Below, in pieces: positions 1 to 11,800 of a stretch of 64,000 nt of DNA. A program made the position numbers and the translations under genes. Source of the DNA: Cardiocondyla obscurior (Eukaryota > Arthropoda > Insecta > Hymenoptera > Formicidae); assembly GCF_019399895.1 (NCBI RefSeq), contig NC_091889.1, forward strand, positions 124,001 through 188,000, in the 5' to 3' direction. The notes under the pieces were generated by a model. That model ran no database searches. It saw only the letters and a program-made list of their open reading frames with translations, and had not been told where the DNA came from. The number at the start of each line of letters is the position of its first letter. Position 1 is the stretch's first letter.

Positions 1-3000
1 ATAATTCCGAATAACTGCAACATAAAATAATAAGATAGAATAAACGTGGCGCAAGTATCTCTCAATATTATACGAGATTTACAATCTTCGATTCTAGTCA
101 ACATTGATTAGTATTAATGTATGCAACTCGTGCGTACTATTTCTGTAGTATTACACTGTTCTAATTATATCAGGCACTGATATACCATTGGGTTCAACTT
201 GGTCGTTTCAATCGTCGCTCTATCATGCAGAACCTCGCGATCCGCGTAATTTAATCAGTTTTAAAAAGAGCTTTGCCTACGCCTCTGAACACTTGCGTCC
301 TTGCGGTTGGAATTACGCACGCGTTCTTTCTACCTCGAACTATGAGCGGGTATGTATAAGTGTTTGAAATTTTTTTTCTCTCTTTTCTTTTCTACCTTTA
401 GGATCCTACGGTCATAAAGTGTGGTTTTGAAACAACCGCGCATTACATAAATGTGTTTAATGTGATTTTTAAGGCTCCATAAGGATCTCCGCGGTGTGTA
501 TACAAAGTTGTCGTATAATTTCTTAATGCGCTGTGCGATGCCTGACTTATTCAGCACCGCCAATTACGAGTCCTTTAATTGCACGACGTTACGATTACGA
601 CTTTTGTCATGTGGCACATTTAATTACGCGGGAGAAAGACTCGCGATGAGCAAGTTAAATTTTGTAGTAAATTAAATTATTCGGTAGGTATTCCACGCGT
701 TCGTCGCGTCGCAGGCAAGTACGGCCAAGAGAGATTATTCCATAAACATATCTAAAGATCGGAATTACCTTTTACATCTCTGTTTCTCTACCGTCGCGAC
801 GAAGACGTAAGCGTCACGTCAATAAAAACGTTTCGTATCTCATGAATAGATTCTAAGAGACTTAGTATGCACTTTGCATTGACAACATGCTTCTTTGGTA
901 ATCCGCCGTACAACCATGTCGGGATCATCTTATTAAATATGCACGTGACGTCAGAGATGCGTCAGTGCGTAAAAGCGAATAACTCGAAAAGTCCGTGACA
1001 TTTACGCACTTTGTCTAGAACAGGATAAACTAGCAAAGAAACGGTGAAAGAAAAGAATATATATATAGAAGAAATAACCATCCTTGACGACAATTAATGA
1101 ACCATCGAATTGCGTCTCTTAATAGAAAGCGATAATTTCAATCCTCTCACGTACGTTCGCCATCCTCCAAATTGTCAATTAATTCGTTTTCGTATCCTCG
1201 CGAAGGCAGACTGTAATAATTACAGACGGACGCATCTCTCACACGCCCGTATCTGTTCGGAAAGTCTACGTCGACGAGATTTCACTAACGTCTCATTAAC
1301 TTCGGGCCGCTTCTGAAGCCCCGGATTGCCGGCGTAAACGCGGCACGGCACGCACGACGGCGGATTAATTTAGCGTTAATCGACAGTGGCGAGACTCTTC
1401 TTTCGTTAAATAGATCGAGGTGAAGCGAGCGCGCGGAAAAACGTTTAAACCGCCGGGCCGTACGGCGGAGCGCGTTCGGTAATTTCAACGCGTAGCCAAG
1501 GCGCGCGGAAACCGCGTCGATTTGAGCGAGAGCGGCTAACAAGTGGACGACGACGTGCCGGAGCACGTGACCCCGCCAAGGACGTCGCCATTTTGGTTGA
1601 AAATACAAGGCGGGCGCATTCGATCGCGCTCGAATCCATTTTAGGACCGCGCGACACTGACGATCTATCAACGAGCACCTTGGCTTTCACGCCAAATACA
1701 GCCTGAGGCCGACACTCGCGGCGACCGATCGTTATCGATGGACCGGCACACGTTCGCGGCGGAAAGCACGGCATTTCAAAACTGATAAACGCGCATTTGT
1801 CGAACGATCGAATATTCATCGTGTACTGGGAAGATTCTCATCGCTCCTGCGGCACGGGGCTCGTTATGTAAGAGGCTGACAATGCCACTCGCGTAATATT
1901 CACAGCGGGGAAAAGCCGTTCCCCGATCCTTTCTCGGAAATGCGAAATGCACGCGCGTGTCGGCGCCGCGCGTGAAAGAGAGATCGAAGCGTAGGACGTT
2001 AGAGCGAAGAGAAATTTTCAGATGAAAAGTAAAAAAAAAAAAAAAAAAAGAGAACTATGGGAACGCGCGAGCGAAAAGAAATGTCAAATTGTTTACACTC
2101 ACCCACGCTTTCCGCGGGTTCACTCCCGCGCGCTTTTCCTCGCGAGCAGTTGGGAAGTCTCCGCAGGAATATCGACGCGATCGCGGGATCGATTTTCGAC
2201 GCGTTAATCAAATTGAAGAAAGTAAAAGCGCCCGACGAATGTTCCTCGCACTGCGAACAATTTCTTTTTTAACTTTGATCCGTCGAGGCTCCTCGGGGGA
2301 GATGATTCGAAAGACAAGAGATCACAGGCGCAAACGAGCGCGTTACTTACGTCGCGCGGAACGAAAGTACTCGCGAGACTCGCGCTGCATGCTTTCGCGC
2401 CAGCGCTCGCGATACTGTCCGGCCGTCGAGTACTCTCTGACGGATCCACCTGGGGCATTTCAGGCTCGAGTCTAGCAGGTGAGGCGCCCCAGAATGCGTG
2501 GTTACCGCTGTAGCAGCCTGAAACGCTCTTCCAACGCAGCCTCTCTAGAAAGACAAATATAGAATCCGGTCATCCGACGCATCGTGTCACCGAGTCGGGG
2601 GTCCATGAAAGTTGAACCTTCTTCTTTTCCAAGGACTCCTAAAAAGGAACATCAAAAAAAAAACGTTACACGTTAAGTGGACCAGCTCGCTACGAAAGTG
2701 CAAATAGTAACCGCGAAAGTTGCGGAATAGGAACACACGCGCGATTGAATAATTTGTTGTAAGAATTCGATGTGCTTACGATATTTCTGACGAGGTCTCT
2801 CCTTTTTTTTATCTGCTCGCAAAAGAAAAAAAAAATAAAATAACGACAGATGTTATAATCAGAGAAAACAAAAATGTTTCTTTTTCCTTGGTATAATAAA
2901 GTTATATCGTAAGGACGTCGAACGTCAATTAAAAAATTCTTTTACGGACGAAACAACTTTTCTAACTTATGCCGAGACTGTCGGAGTGGAGCATCGAGTA

Positions 3001-6000
3001 GTAGGAGGCGAGGATTGACGGGGCAATCACTGCAAACAACAAGCTCGTACGCGACAACCGAGTGCACGCCCGAATGGATAAACAACGTGTACCTCTGCCG
3101 CGAAGGCGTTTATACAATCTGAGATATCGCCACGTGGAAGACGGAGATTAACGTTCCATTAACCCATTAAAACCGGCGGTTACCTTGAGACCTCTTCGAA
3201 GCACCCTGTTACAGAATAATTACGCCGACGTCTTTTGTCACTTTCGGGATACTGAAACTAAGCGCCGAAGGTACCTAAAGTCGCGGCATGTAGTTGCGAA
3301 ATATCGAAAATGTCAAACAAGCGGAATCCGGGGGTCCTTCGCGCGAGAAGGCATTATCAATTCTCCGCGTTGCGTCAGAGCGATAAAAATAACATAGAAA
3401 CATTAAAGTCTGCGATACATCCGGTCTTGGAACTTAATACGGCATCGTGTAATTTTAGAGAGATACCAATACTGCAGTCGAACGAAGGAAGAGTAATAAA
3501 ATTCCACCGGCGTGCAATAGAAGTAATCTACTTTGTGCTTTAGAGGCCGTCGAATGTATTCGGAGTACGCTTCTCCGCGAGGTGCGCGCGACGTTTCGAA
3601 AAAGTCTCTCGATTTAACCGCGTGACTTCCTGCTACGAGGTCTCGGCCGCAAATATCTGCGGGTTTTTAACGAGGCGTCCTCGGGCGCCATCGCGATAAG
3701 TACTTTTTGACCGCGCGAACGTACATTTTCAGAAGCTCATTCTTAGCGCTCGAGGTCGTTAATATGCAAATGCATGCGTTCCAGCCGAGCGCCTTATACC
3801 GCGGCATCGAGTTCGGCACGTGAAGTGATTCATTCACGGGTCATACGATCGAAAATACGGCTTCCACCGGCGTTCCCCGCGTTACCCGCAAGGCCGGCCT
3901 GAAATGGCGACGGCCGATCGCTCCTGATGATTAATTAGCGAACGCGAGAGAGCATCAGCGGACTCCCGCCACGCTCTCGATCATGATCCGCGTCCAGCGT
4001 TCGCGCGATTACGACAGCGGTCGAGCGAATGAGTCAACGATATGACGATCTGCTCTATTTGTCGCGGATAGTGCCTCGGGATCATTGCCGTCATTAGCTC
4101 TTTGAACGAACGCGGTTTATTATGCGACGGCTCATTTCTCGCGTCGCCGGAGATTACGCGACACATAACAATGCTTTTCAATCTCCCGGAGACCTCCAAC
4201 TGGGAGTGAAGGGAATTTGTCGGCGCTATAATCTTCAATAGCATTTTTTAACGATTCGCCAAGTTTAATTCACTTGACATTCCCGAATTGATTATCGCCC
4301 GTTCTCATCTACCGCTCGGCGCACGTCGGAAAGCGGAGAAAGCTCTGCCGGCGCAGTTCAAATGATAAACTCGCGGATTGTTCCCCGATGAACTTTCATC
4401 GATAAGTTGATTGAGCGTATAGCCGATAATCGGTGCTAATGTATGCAAAAGTAGCGCGATACCATCGGGATGTTGTTTGCATTGGTGTACCGTTAGCGTA
4501 CAAATCGACAATGAAAAGCCCGAAGACTACGAAATGTATCTATTACGGCGCCGTTCTCTCCATTTACGATCATAATTTTCTCGCTTTCCTTGACGGTGAT
4601 CCTACTCCGCGCAGCCGCGGCAAATTGTACAAGTAGATCTCGAAGTTATGGAGACCTTGGGACCAAAACATGCGCATTAATCTCGGGACTAGGGCATAAT
4701 GCGTTCGATATATTGGGAAAACGGTGTCAATGTCAATATATGCCGAACGCCGTGGGCGCATTAAATCGCTCACCGTTGCGGATTTTCTGACAGATCCTTC
4801 AGATTAGGTCTTCCTCGTGACCATCGTGTCCCGAATATTGGCCGATTTCTCCGTTGAATATGCATTCCTCGTAACGTAGAAACTTAACTCTTCGCAGTTA
4901 TAACTACTTGCGCAAATAAACCTGAGGTTTCAAATATTTCTTTCTTAATTTCACCTAATCGGCTGACAAAAAAAAATAACATAGATATCGACTCTACCTG
5001 AAACATTAAAAATGTCAGAATCTTCGCACAAAATATATTACGAGTAAACGGGTGGCTCGAATGATAAAAAATTATGAATTATTACAAAGTAATAATTACG
5101 ATACCTACTCGAGTTCTTGAAGAATTACGTAAGACTATCGTAACTTATTGAGGCGAGTCCGATGTAGGGCATTAGGTTAGGTTAAGTTAAGGCGAATCGT
5201 GTCCTTTCGGCATCGAGTAGATTTAGCGCCTCTGTGTTATTTAACGTCTCCGACGTGACGGGACCTTCGGAATCAATTTCTGCGCTCGCTAACGACGTCG
5301 GTCCGCTCTTTTCCGGGGCATCTCGGGCGCGCACGTAAGAGAGTCTGAAAGTCACGACAGGTTTCACGTATATGGATTTGGAAGAGTGCCGATCTCCAAA
5401 ACAGGCCGCGCGAAATGGCCGCAGATCGCGAAATAGCGCGCGCTTTCGCAAAAGCGTAATTGCTCCCTCGAACTGGTTCAAAGGAGGCACGTCTCCCCGG
5501 GTGCGGCCCGAACGCTCGGCGATGCGAGAAGATGCGATCGCCGGCGTGACGTCACCCCAGTCCGGTTTGCGCGTCCAACGTCCTCGTTCGTCATTTTAAG
5601 GACACGAAGCGAAGTTTATAGCGCAATTGCAATCGTCATGCGGCAACGATTGCATTAATTGCCGTTCTTATTCAAAATGTTTCTCGATCTCGTAATGCTG
5701 CGAACAATCGAACGGCCATATTAGAAACACTTTGAAGCGTTATTTGAGCAAAAACCACAACGGAATCTTTATGTTGTTTCTTAGTCTTGACAAATTTATA
5801 TATTTCGTACGAAAATACTTGATCGTTTTGTTAACGTTGAGATCTCCTTCGTAACTTACCCTCCTCCTTTGTACGGAACGACTGTTTCAACCGTGCGATC
5901 TGGAAATTTAACGTTTCCTATCGCGGCAACGATCACGTTACGATCTTAATCGATGGAAATGAGTATCGCGAAGGCGTTTGAGGTAGTCGAGAGCTTGGTC

Positions 6001-6180
6001 GTTAATCCACAAGATGTCCGTTGACTGCGGTAAGTTCGCACCTAGACCTCCCACGATTCCCATTCACGGCACGATCGCATTGAAATTACGCGCCGTGTCG
6101 TGCATTGAAAATCGATACCCTTTACGCGAGATACGTGCTGCCACCTAACGACTTGGATTTGCATTCAGACGTATGGAGAA
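1..6180. other. Gene-free flank upstream of AUTS2
   Basis: I see no supportable gene here. Open frames are short, overlap on both strands and match no family I know. The sequence is moderately AT-rich but keeps many CG dinucleotides. It contains two perfect cAMP-response-element palindromes (TGACGTCA), at 946-953 (overlapping the E-box CACGTG at 942-947) and at 5547-5554. It also has many TAATTA-type homeodomain words. By position it could be distal regulatory DNA of the AUTS2-family gene to the right, which is inference only. Confidence 0.6.
5172..5192 (+). repeat. Short degenerate TTAGG telomere-like repeat
   Basis: Two perfect TTAGG units are followed by two TTAAG units and a final G. TTAGG is the ancestral insect telomere repeat. 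At about four units this is at best a vestigial interstitial telomeric sequence and may be chance. Confidence 0.4.
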
Positions 6181-6961
6181 CTCGGCGTTCCTCGTCTAGA
6201 GGAAGAAGAAAAAGTTACTAGCCGAGTTGGAGGACGACGTGCCAAAGTTGTCGAGCACCGCGAAGGGTAGCAGAGGGGGTGAAGGGGCAAAGACCGATGA
6301 GGAAGAGAAGAAAAAAAAGAGAGAGAGAGAGAGAGACTCCGGCACCTTGACGAGAGAGCCCACGAGTGCCACGACCCCAGCTACGGAACATAGGGTGATT
6401 CTTCATGGTGTAAGTCCGTATCGCGTGCCTGTGAAGGTTTCCGTTTGTGCGCGTGCACCGTCCGCGGAGTGTAGGTACCGTAGGTAGTACGCCATATTCT
6501 CTGAGCGGCGCGACGGAGACGAGGATAGGCGGTCAACCAGACGGATGACAGAAATGCACAGCCGCGCGAGTGCTCGGCTCGGCGGTGGACGTGGACAACA
6601 TCGGCGGCGGATTAGCGTAGTTCGCGCGTAACACGGGGCGTGCGGTGCCTTTCGCCGTGGACCACGATTGCCCTCCCCCAATTCCCTCGCACGTCTCTCG
6701 TCCATATCGTGGGAGGCGCGTTGAATCGGCAGTAGCAGCGGAGTACCGTCCCGACAACGGGCTACTTGAAGGTGTTCGGCGTGTAGCAGGCGCACGGGCG
6801 AGTGCCGTCGGAGCGACGAAGATGCGACGACGCTTGTCACGCGTCAACGTCCCGTGACACGCGACGACGGTGACGACGTCTCTCGTCACGACATCCCGCG
6901 ATACGTGCGTGGCCGTCGCTCGCGGAGGGCGAGAGGGGGACGCGGACGGGGGACGAGATTA

Positions 6962-6981
6962 AGTCAGTCAGTCAGTCAGTC
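6962..6981 (+). repeat. (AGTC)n microsatellite
   Basis: About five tandem copies of the tetranucleotide AGTC lie inside the CpG-rich 5' region. Confidence 0.8.
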
Positions 6982-7977
6982 AAGTAGAGGACGGGAGCGA
7001 AGCGAAGCGAGGCGACGGATCGGTCGGTCTCGCGGGGCCATAAGGCAGGTCGGCGCGGCCATTTTTACACCGTTTACACCGCACGATGCGGCAACCGTGC
7101 GTGCCCGTTCGATCCGCCATTCCAAACAATCGGCGCGCTACGTGCAGCAGTCCTCGCAGGATGCGTCTGACGACGGTAGGCCGCGGTGACACCGCCGTGC
7201 TGCGTCGACGACGATAGGCGGTCCGCGTCGCGTCACGCTGCGCCAGCCAGTCGGCTAGTTGAACGGGCAGACGTAGGCGGCAGGCACGTACGCACGTACT
7301 CACGCACTTACGCACGCACAAGACGCGCAAGGCGGCGCGCCTGCGGCACGACGTGAGAGAGAGAGACGACGGTGACGTCGCGGAGGACGAGAGGACGACG
7401 GCCCGCGGCCGCCGGCGGTGGCAGTAGTGCTGTCGGTGGAGGTGCTGGACGACGGTGTCTCGCGCACAAACGTCGACGACGTTGGCGACGACGGTGGCGA
7501 GGGGCAAGAGGAGGAAGCGCGGAGGCGGCGCGGAAGGAGGCGGCGGAGAAGAAGAAGAAGAAGAAGGAAAGAGGAACGTGAGTCGCGCGGCGATAACGCG
7601 GGGAGGATGATAACGGCGCGCGCGACCACTATCGCCGCGACGTGGACGTCGACGACGAGCGTCATCACCATCGTCCGCGCGATCACGGCGACGTGCTCGG
7701 CACGACAGGGAACGCGGCTCTTGTGCGAACAGAGTTCCGCCGCGATACGTTGTGCGCCCTTATGTGCTCCGTGCGTGCCTGTGATTCGTAGTGGAGTTCG
7801 CCGACGACCATTCGCTCGTAGCGCGTGAGCATCCCTCCGTTGGGTGATAACAGTGCCGTCGACCGTGGGAGTTTCGTACTGCTTGCCCGACCTTCCGCAC
7901 GCGTGCACTTTGGGCTTAGAAAGGGTGCTGTCCGATTGTACTCGCGAGTGCTTCATCTCGGTGTGCGCCGCTCTGTC

Positions 7978-8108
7978 ATTTTCTCTTTTTCTCTCTCTCT
8001 CTTTCTCTCTCATTCTCTTTCTCTCTTTTTCTCTACTTCTCTTCCTTACTCTCTCTCTCGCGCGCGCGCGCGCGCGATCTCTCTATCTCCTTTTCTCTCT
8101 CTCTCTCT
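7978..8108 (+). repeat. CT-rich tract with an embedded (CG)9 run
   Basis: A CT/TTTC pyrimidine tract is interrupted by an uninterrupted alternating CG run at 8059-8076. Alternating CG can adopt Z-DNA and pure pyrimidine tracts can adopt H-DNA. A second CT-rich tract lies at about 8446-8512. On the RNA these would form a long polypyrimidine segment in the putative 5' UTR. Confidence 0.8.
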
Positions 8109-8855
8109 TTGCCTCGTCTGTCCCATCGGATCCGACCTGCGTGCGTGTTTCTCGCGTGCCTCTTCGCCACACGCACCCGGACTCTCTCCTCTCTTCCGCG
8201 ACCACCGCGCGATCGATGTGACATCGCGCCGTGCCGTTAAACCGCGCTCTCGCTCGCGTTATCGCGACACGTTCGCGTCGCGCAAGAGAGCACCGAGGAG
8301 GACTCGTTCGAGAGCGCAGAAGAGGAAGTACATATATATCGGACAACCAGCCGCGCGCGGACGTACGCGTGACAGTGTGCGTGCTACAGTGCGTGCCAAC
8401 GGCTACGTCTCGTGAGTGCGCGTATCTCGAGGCAGCGCGGTGCTTCTCTCTTTTTCTCTCCGCTCTCTCCCCCTCTGTCCCTTCCCCCGTCTCTCTCTCT
8501 CTCTCTCCCCCTCGTCCCGAATCCCCCCTCGCTCCTCCGGTGCCCTGCGCCCCGTCGTCCACATCGTCTTCCTTTCTTCCCTCCGGTTCTCTCTCTTTCC
8601 TCTCGTTGCCTGCCTACACTTTTCTTTCCTTCGGTTTCGCCTCTCTCCCCTGCCCCATTCGGTCGGGACGACCGTAGAATGCACGACAACGCCGCTGTCG
8701 TCTGCTCGCGTGCCGCCTTTGTCGTCGTCGTCGTCATCACCCTCGGCCGCGCCGCCCGTGTCGCGCGCTGATTACGGCGTCGGCCCGCGCGAGTGATCGC
8801 CCGCGAGTCCACGGACCTTCTTCCGGCAAAGTGTCGCGGTGAAGTTCGCGCGAAG

Positions 8856-11800
8856 ATGGAGATCGAGGCGAAGCAGCGCAGCCAGAAGAATCGAAGGCGG
8901 GAGCGGGCGCAGCGCATGCTGGCGCAAAGGGAGAGCCTGGCGTCCGCTAAGCAGCAGCAACAACAGCAACAGTCCCAGCAATCGCGTCAGCGGCCGCCGA
9001 ACGACGAGGAGGACAGTCACAGCGGCGAGGACGAGGACCCCGCCGGCGGCGTCGGCGGCGGCGGTGGGAACGGCGGCGGCCTCGGACTCGCCGCCAAGAC
9101 CGGTCATCCGCGAGACGGCCACTCGCGACCGCCCAGGCCACCGCGACCCCCGAGGCCTCGCAAGAAGTCTTCCCTCGCGGCCGCCAACCAGAAGGAGCCA
9201 CCTTTCGAGGAGGACATTATCGACGGATTCGCCATCCTCGCCTTCCGCACGTACGAGGAACTCGAGGTGAGTGGACGATCTTTTTCTTCTCCCGCGCGAG
9301 GACCAGGCTGCTAGGATACGAAAAAAATAAAAAGAGAGAAACGTGACGTACGCTCGCCGTCGGGTGTGCCATAACCTAAAAGCCTCCTAATCTCGCTTCG
9401 TTCTTCACCGAAATTCTTCCGACGGTAAGTCGGATTAGCATCGCCGGCGCGAACATTTCCGCTCATTCGGAAAAGCATTCGAAGCAGAAGGTGGTCGATG
9501 AGAAACTCGAACGGCTTACGCGGCTTGGTGATCCAACAATTAGATCGTCGTCCTTGTTACGCGATGCTTCGATAGTTCGAGTTGGCGGAGGCAGAATGTG
9601 ACTCCGAGGGAGTATATTATTTTTGGAATTAACGCCAATTCTTTGCTCTTAATCGCTTTATTCATCCTTTGTTGGATTCGGCAATCGAAATGAATTTCGC
9701 GCATTTATACTGTTTTACATCATTCGCTCTATTGACTTCTGCTTCTATAGTAACGACCGTTCGAACCGTTGCTAGCTTTATACACAATTTCGCGATCGCC
9801 TCACGTTGTTTCTTCTTTTATTTTTATTTCAATACATGTCTAACTGAACAGTTATAATCGTTTTTATATTGTAATAAGGTTTATTTATAAGTTTTATTAA
9901 TAATTCCTTTCTCATGCACGCAAAATACATTGTCCGGTCTTCTAACGCGCGACAAAAAATTACATTGAATAATCTAGTTAATAGACAAAACATTCTTGCT
10001 TCGCGATTTTCTTTTTACAAAGCTGAGGATAAGTTTCCTTTTTTTTTTCATAAATCCTCCTCTCTTGATTTAATAAGCTGTTCGAGTTTGCACGACCATT
10101 GAAACGCGGCACCTCGGATTTTCCGCTCGAAATAACAAGCCCAGTTACATGATCGCGGAAAAGTAAACACCTCGTTTATCGCGTCTCTCAATAATCGTTT
10201 CAGATTTATCGTACGCTCGCGCGAACATTCTTTTGTGGTGTGGCATACAAAATTGCTTCGGAGAATCTCTCACGAGCCGTTCGCGAATTGCTCGGTAACG
10301 GTTTTGAATTGAGAAGTCCATTTTAGAACTTTATTCTTTTACGTGGCTCGGAGAGGAAGAAGTATGAGAAAGAAAGAGCGAGAAAGAAAAGAAAAAAAAA
10401 AGGGCGGGGGAACTAGGTGGAATTTTGCGCTCCCATTACAAGGAGGGAAAATCCATCTTTTCCTGTCACGGAGGTAGTTGGACAATACGGATAAAAAGAA
10501 GTGGTTTTGTCTCCTGTACGTCACGGTATACGATTAGGGCGTATCGTCCGTGTTTGGTCAACTTCTTGAAAAGAAATAATGTCTTCCTCTCATTGGGGAA
10601 GGGTCCGTCACGCTGGTCCCTCTTAATCTGTCTTGTCTTTACGTGCTCTACTCGTCGCATGTTTACGATTTTATCTGTCGACGAAGATTTTTAATCTCGC
10701 TTATCGCCGGAAGGTGCCGAAAAGACGTTATATCATTCGGTGGGTCCTTAAAGATTCCTTTCCACTTGAAAAGCAGAGTTTCTATCGGAGTAAATTAATT
10801 TAGTTAATATGGATTTGTACGGACGCGTAGATACGTACACACGACCGCACACACGCGATGGAAATAAAACTTATTTGGTTATTATTTTCCCAGAGTCGAG
10901 GAAATTATATCAAAAAAAATTTAAAATCCGATAAATGTATTTATCAGTTGGAATAAATGTGCTACATGCATTTAAAGTTTATAAGCAGAATGTGAGATTA
11001 ATTGAAAAATAATGGGTCGATTGACATTTCTAGTTAATTGAGATAATATAAATCGAATTTCGTGAAAAATTGTTGACAGTCCGGGGCTCAGTGGTTCTCA
11101 AACACTGCGTCTCACATGAGCTCCCTGCGCAAACGATGCATTATCATTTCTAATGAACGAAACACGGAAATTCCGTGGTAATTGGTCACATTTCAGTGAT
11201 ACATACTTCAAGTGTAAAAAAAAAAATACACGTAATTAGTACCGCGTATAGAAAAGAATTTCGCGAGTGAAGAAGAGTTAGGAATCGCTAGCGCGGATAC
11301 GTACTACGGAACTATGAGCTCGCGAAGCGTTGAGGGAGGAAAAAAAGGTGGAAAATCGTGTATTTATATCGAGATAAGTGGCTTAAGTCAAACGGATCGA
11401 TGTCGGATCATTATTTTCCAACAGCCGGACTGCTGAGAAATTACGCTGGGAATACTCTGGGCTTTCGCAGACCCAAGCACCGACCGCTTGCGCGGTCTAA
11501 TCGCGGTCGAAGTTAAACCGACGGTCGTCCGCGCAACCGGCCTTTGGAACGCGCCACGGCGATATCGGCGACTGATAGCACAACGTTCGCCGGCGCTCCT
11601 CGCGCGAACAACGCGACTTCTACTTCTCCGCGTTGCGGTTCGTATCGCATTGCATCGCGTCGCGTCGTAATGCGTGTATACCGACCATTTACTTCGTGGC
11701 GTGTAACGGTATTCGCGACGCAAACTCTTCTCGCGTGAGTGAGCAGCGAGAGATGAAAATCCACCGTGTACGTAAGATTGCAAATTCTCCTTATTAAAAG

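Larger units (their letters stand above)
6180..8855 (+). promoter_or_regulatory. CpG-rich promoter / 5' UTR region of the AUTS2-family gene
   Basis: GC and CpG content rise abruptly here and stay high into the first coding exon. The segment carries GA, AGTC, CT and CG simple repeats and long overlapping pseudo-ORFs on both strands, as expected for stop-poor GC-rich noncoding DNA. In the frame of the AUTS2 start codon there is a TGA at 8769-8771 and no ATG between it and 8856. The region therefore reads as promoter and 5' untranslated sequence. The transcription start cannot be placed by eye, and upstream noncoding exons are possible. Confidence 0.55.

Noticed and set aside
7300..8013. 237-codon minus-strand open frame in the AUTS2 5' region
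   Set aside because: Low-complexity Arg/Ser/Thr product antisense to CT-rich leader sequence; no family resemblance; several overlapping open frames of similar quality.
8384..8917. Minus-strand open frame overlapping AUTS2 exon 1
   Set aside because: Antisense shadow of a GC-rich coding exon; low-complexity Arg/Gly/Glu product.
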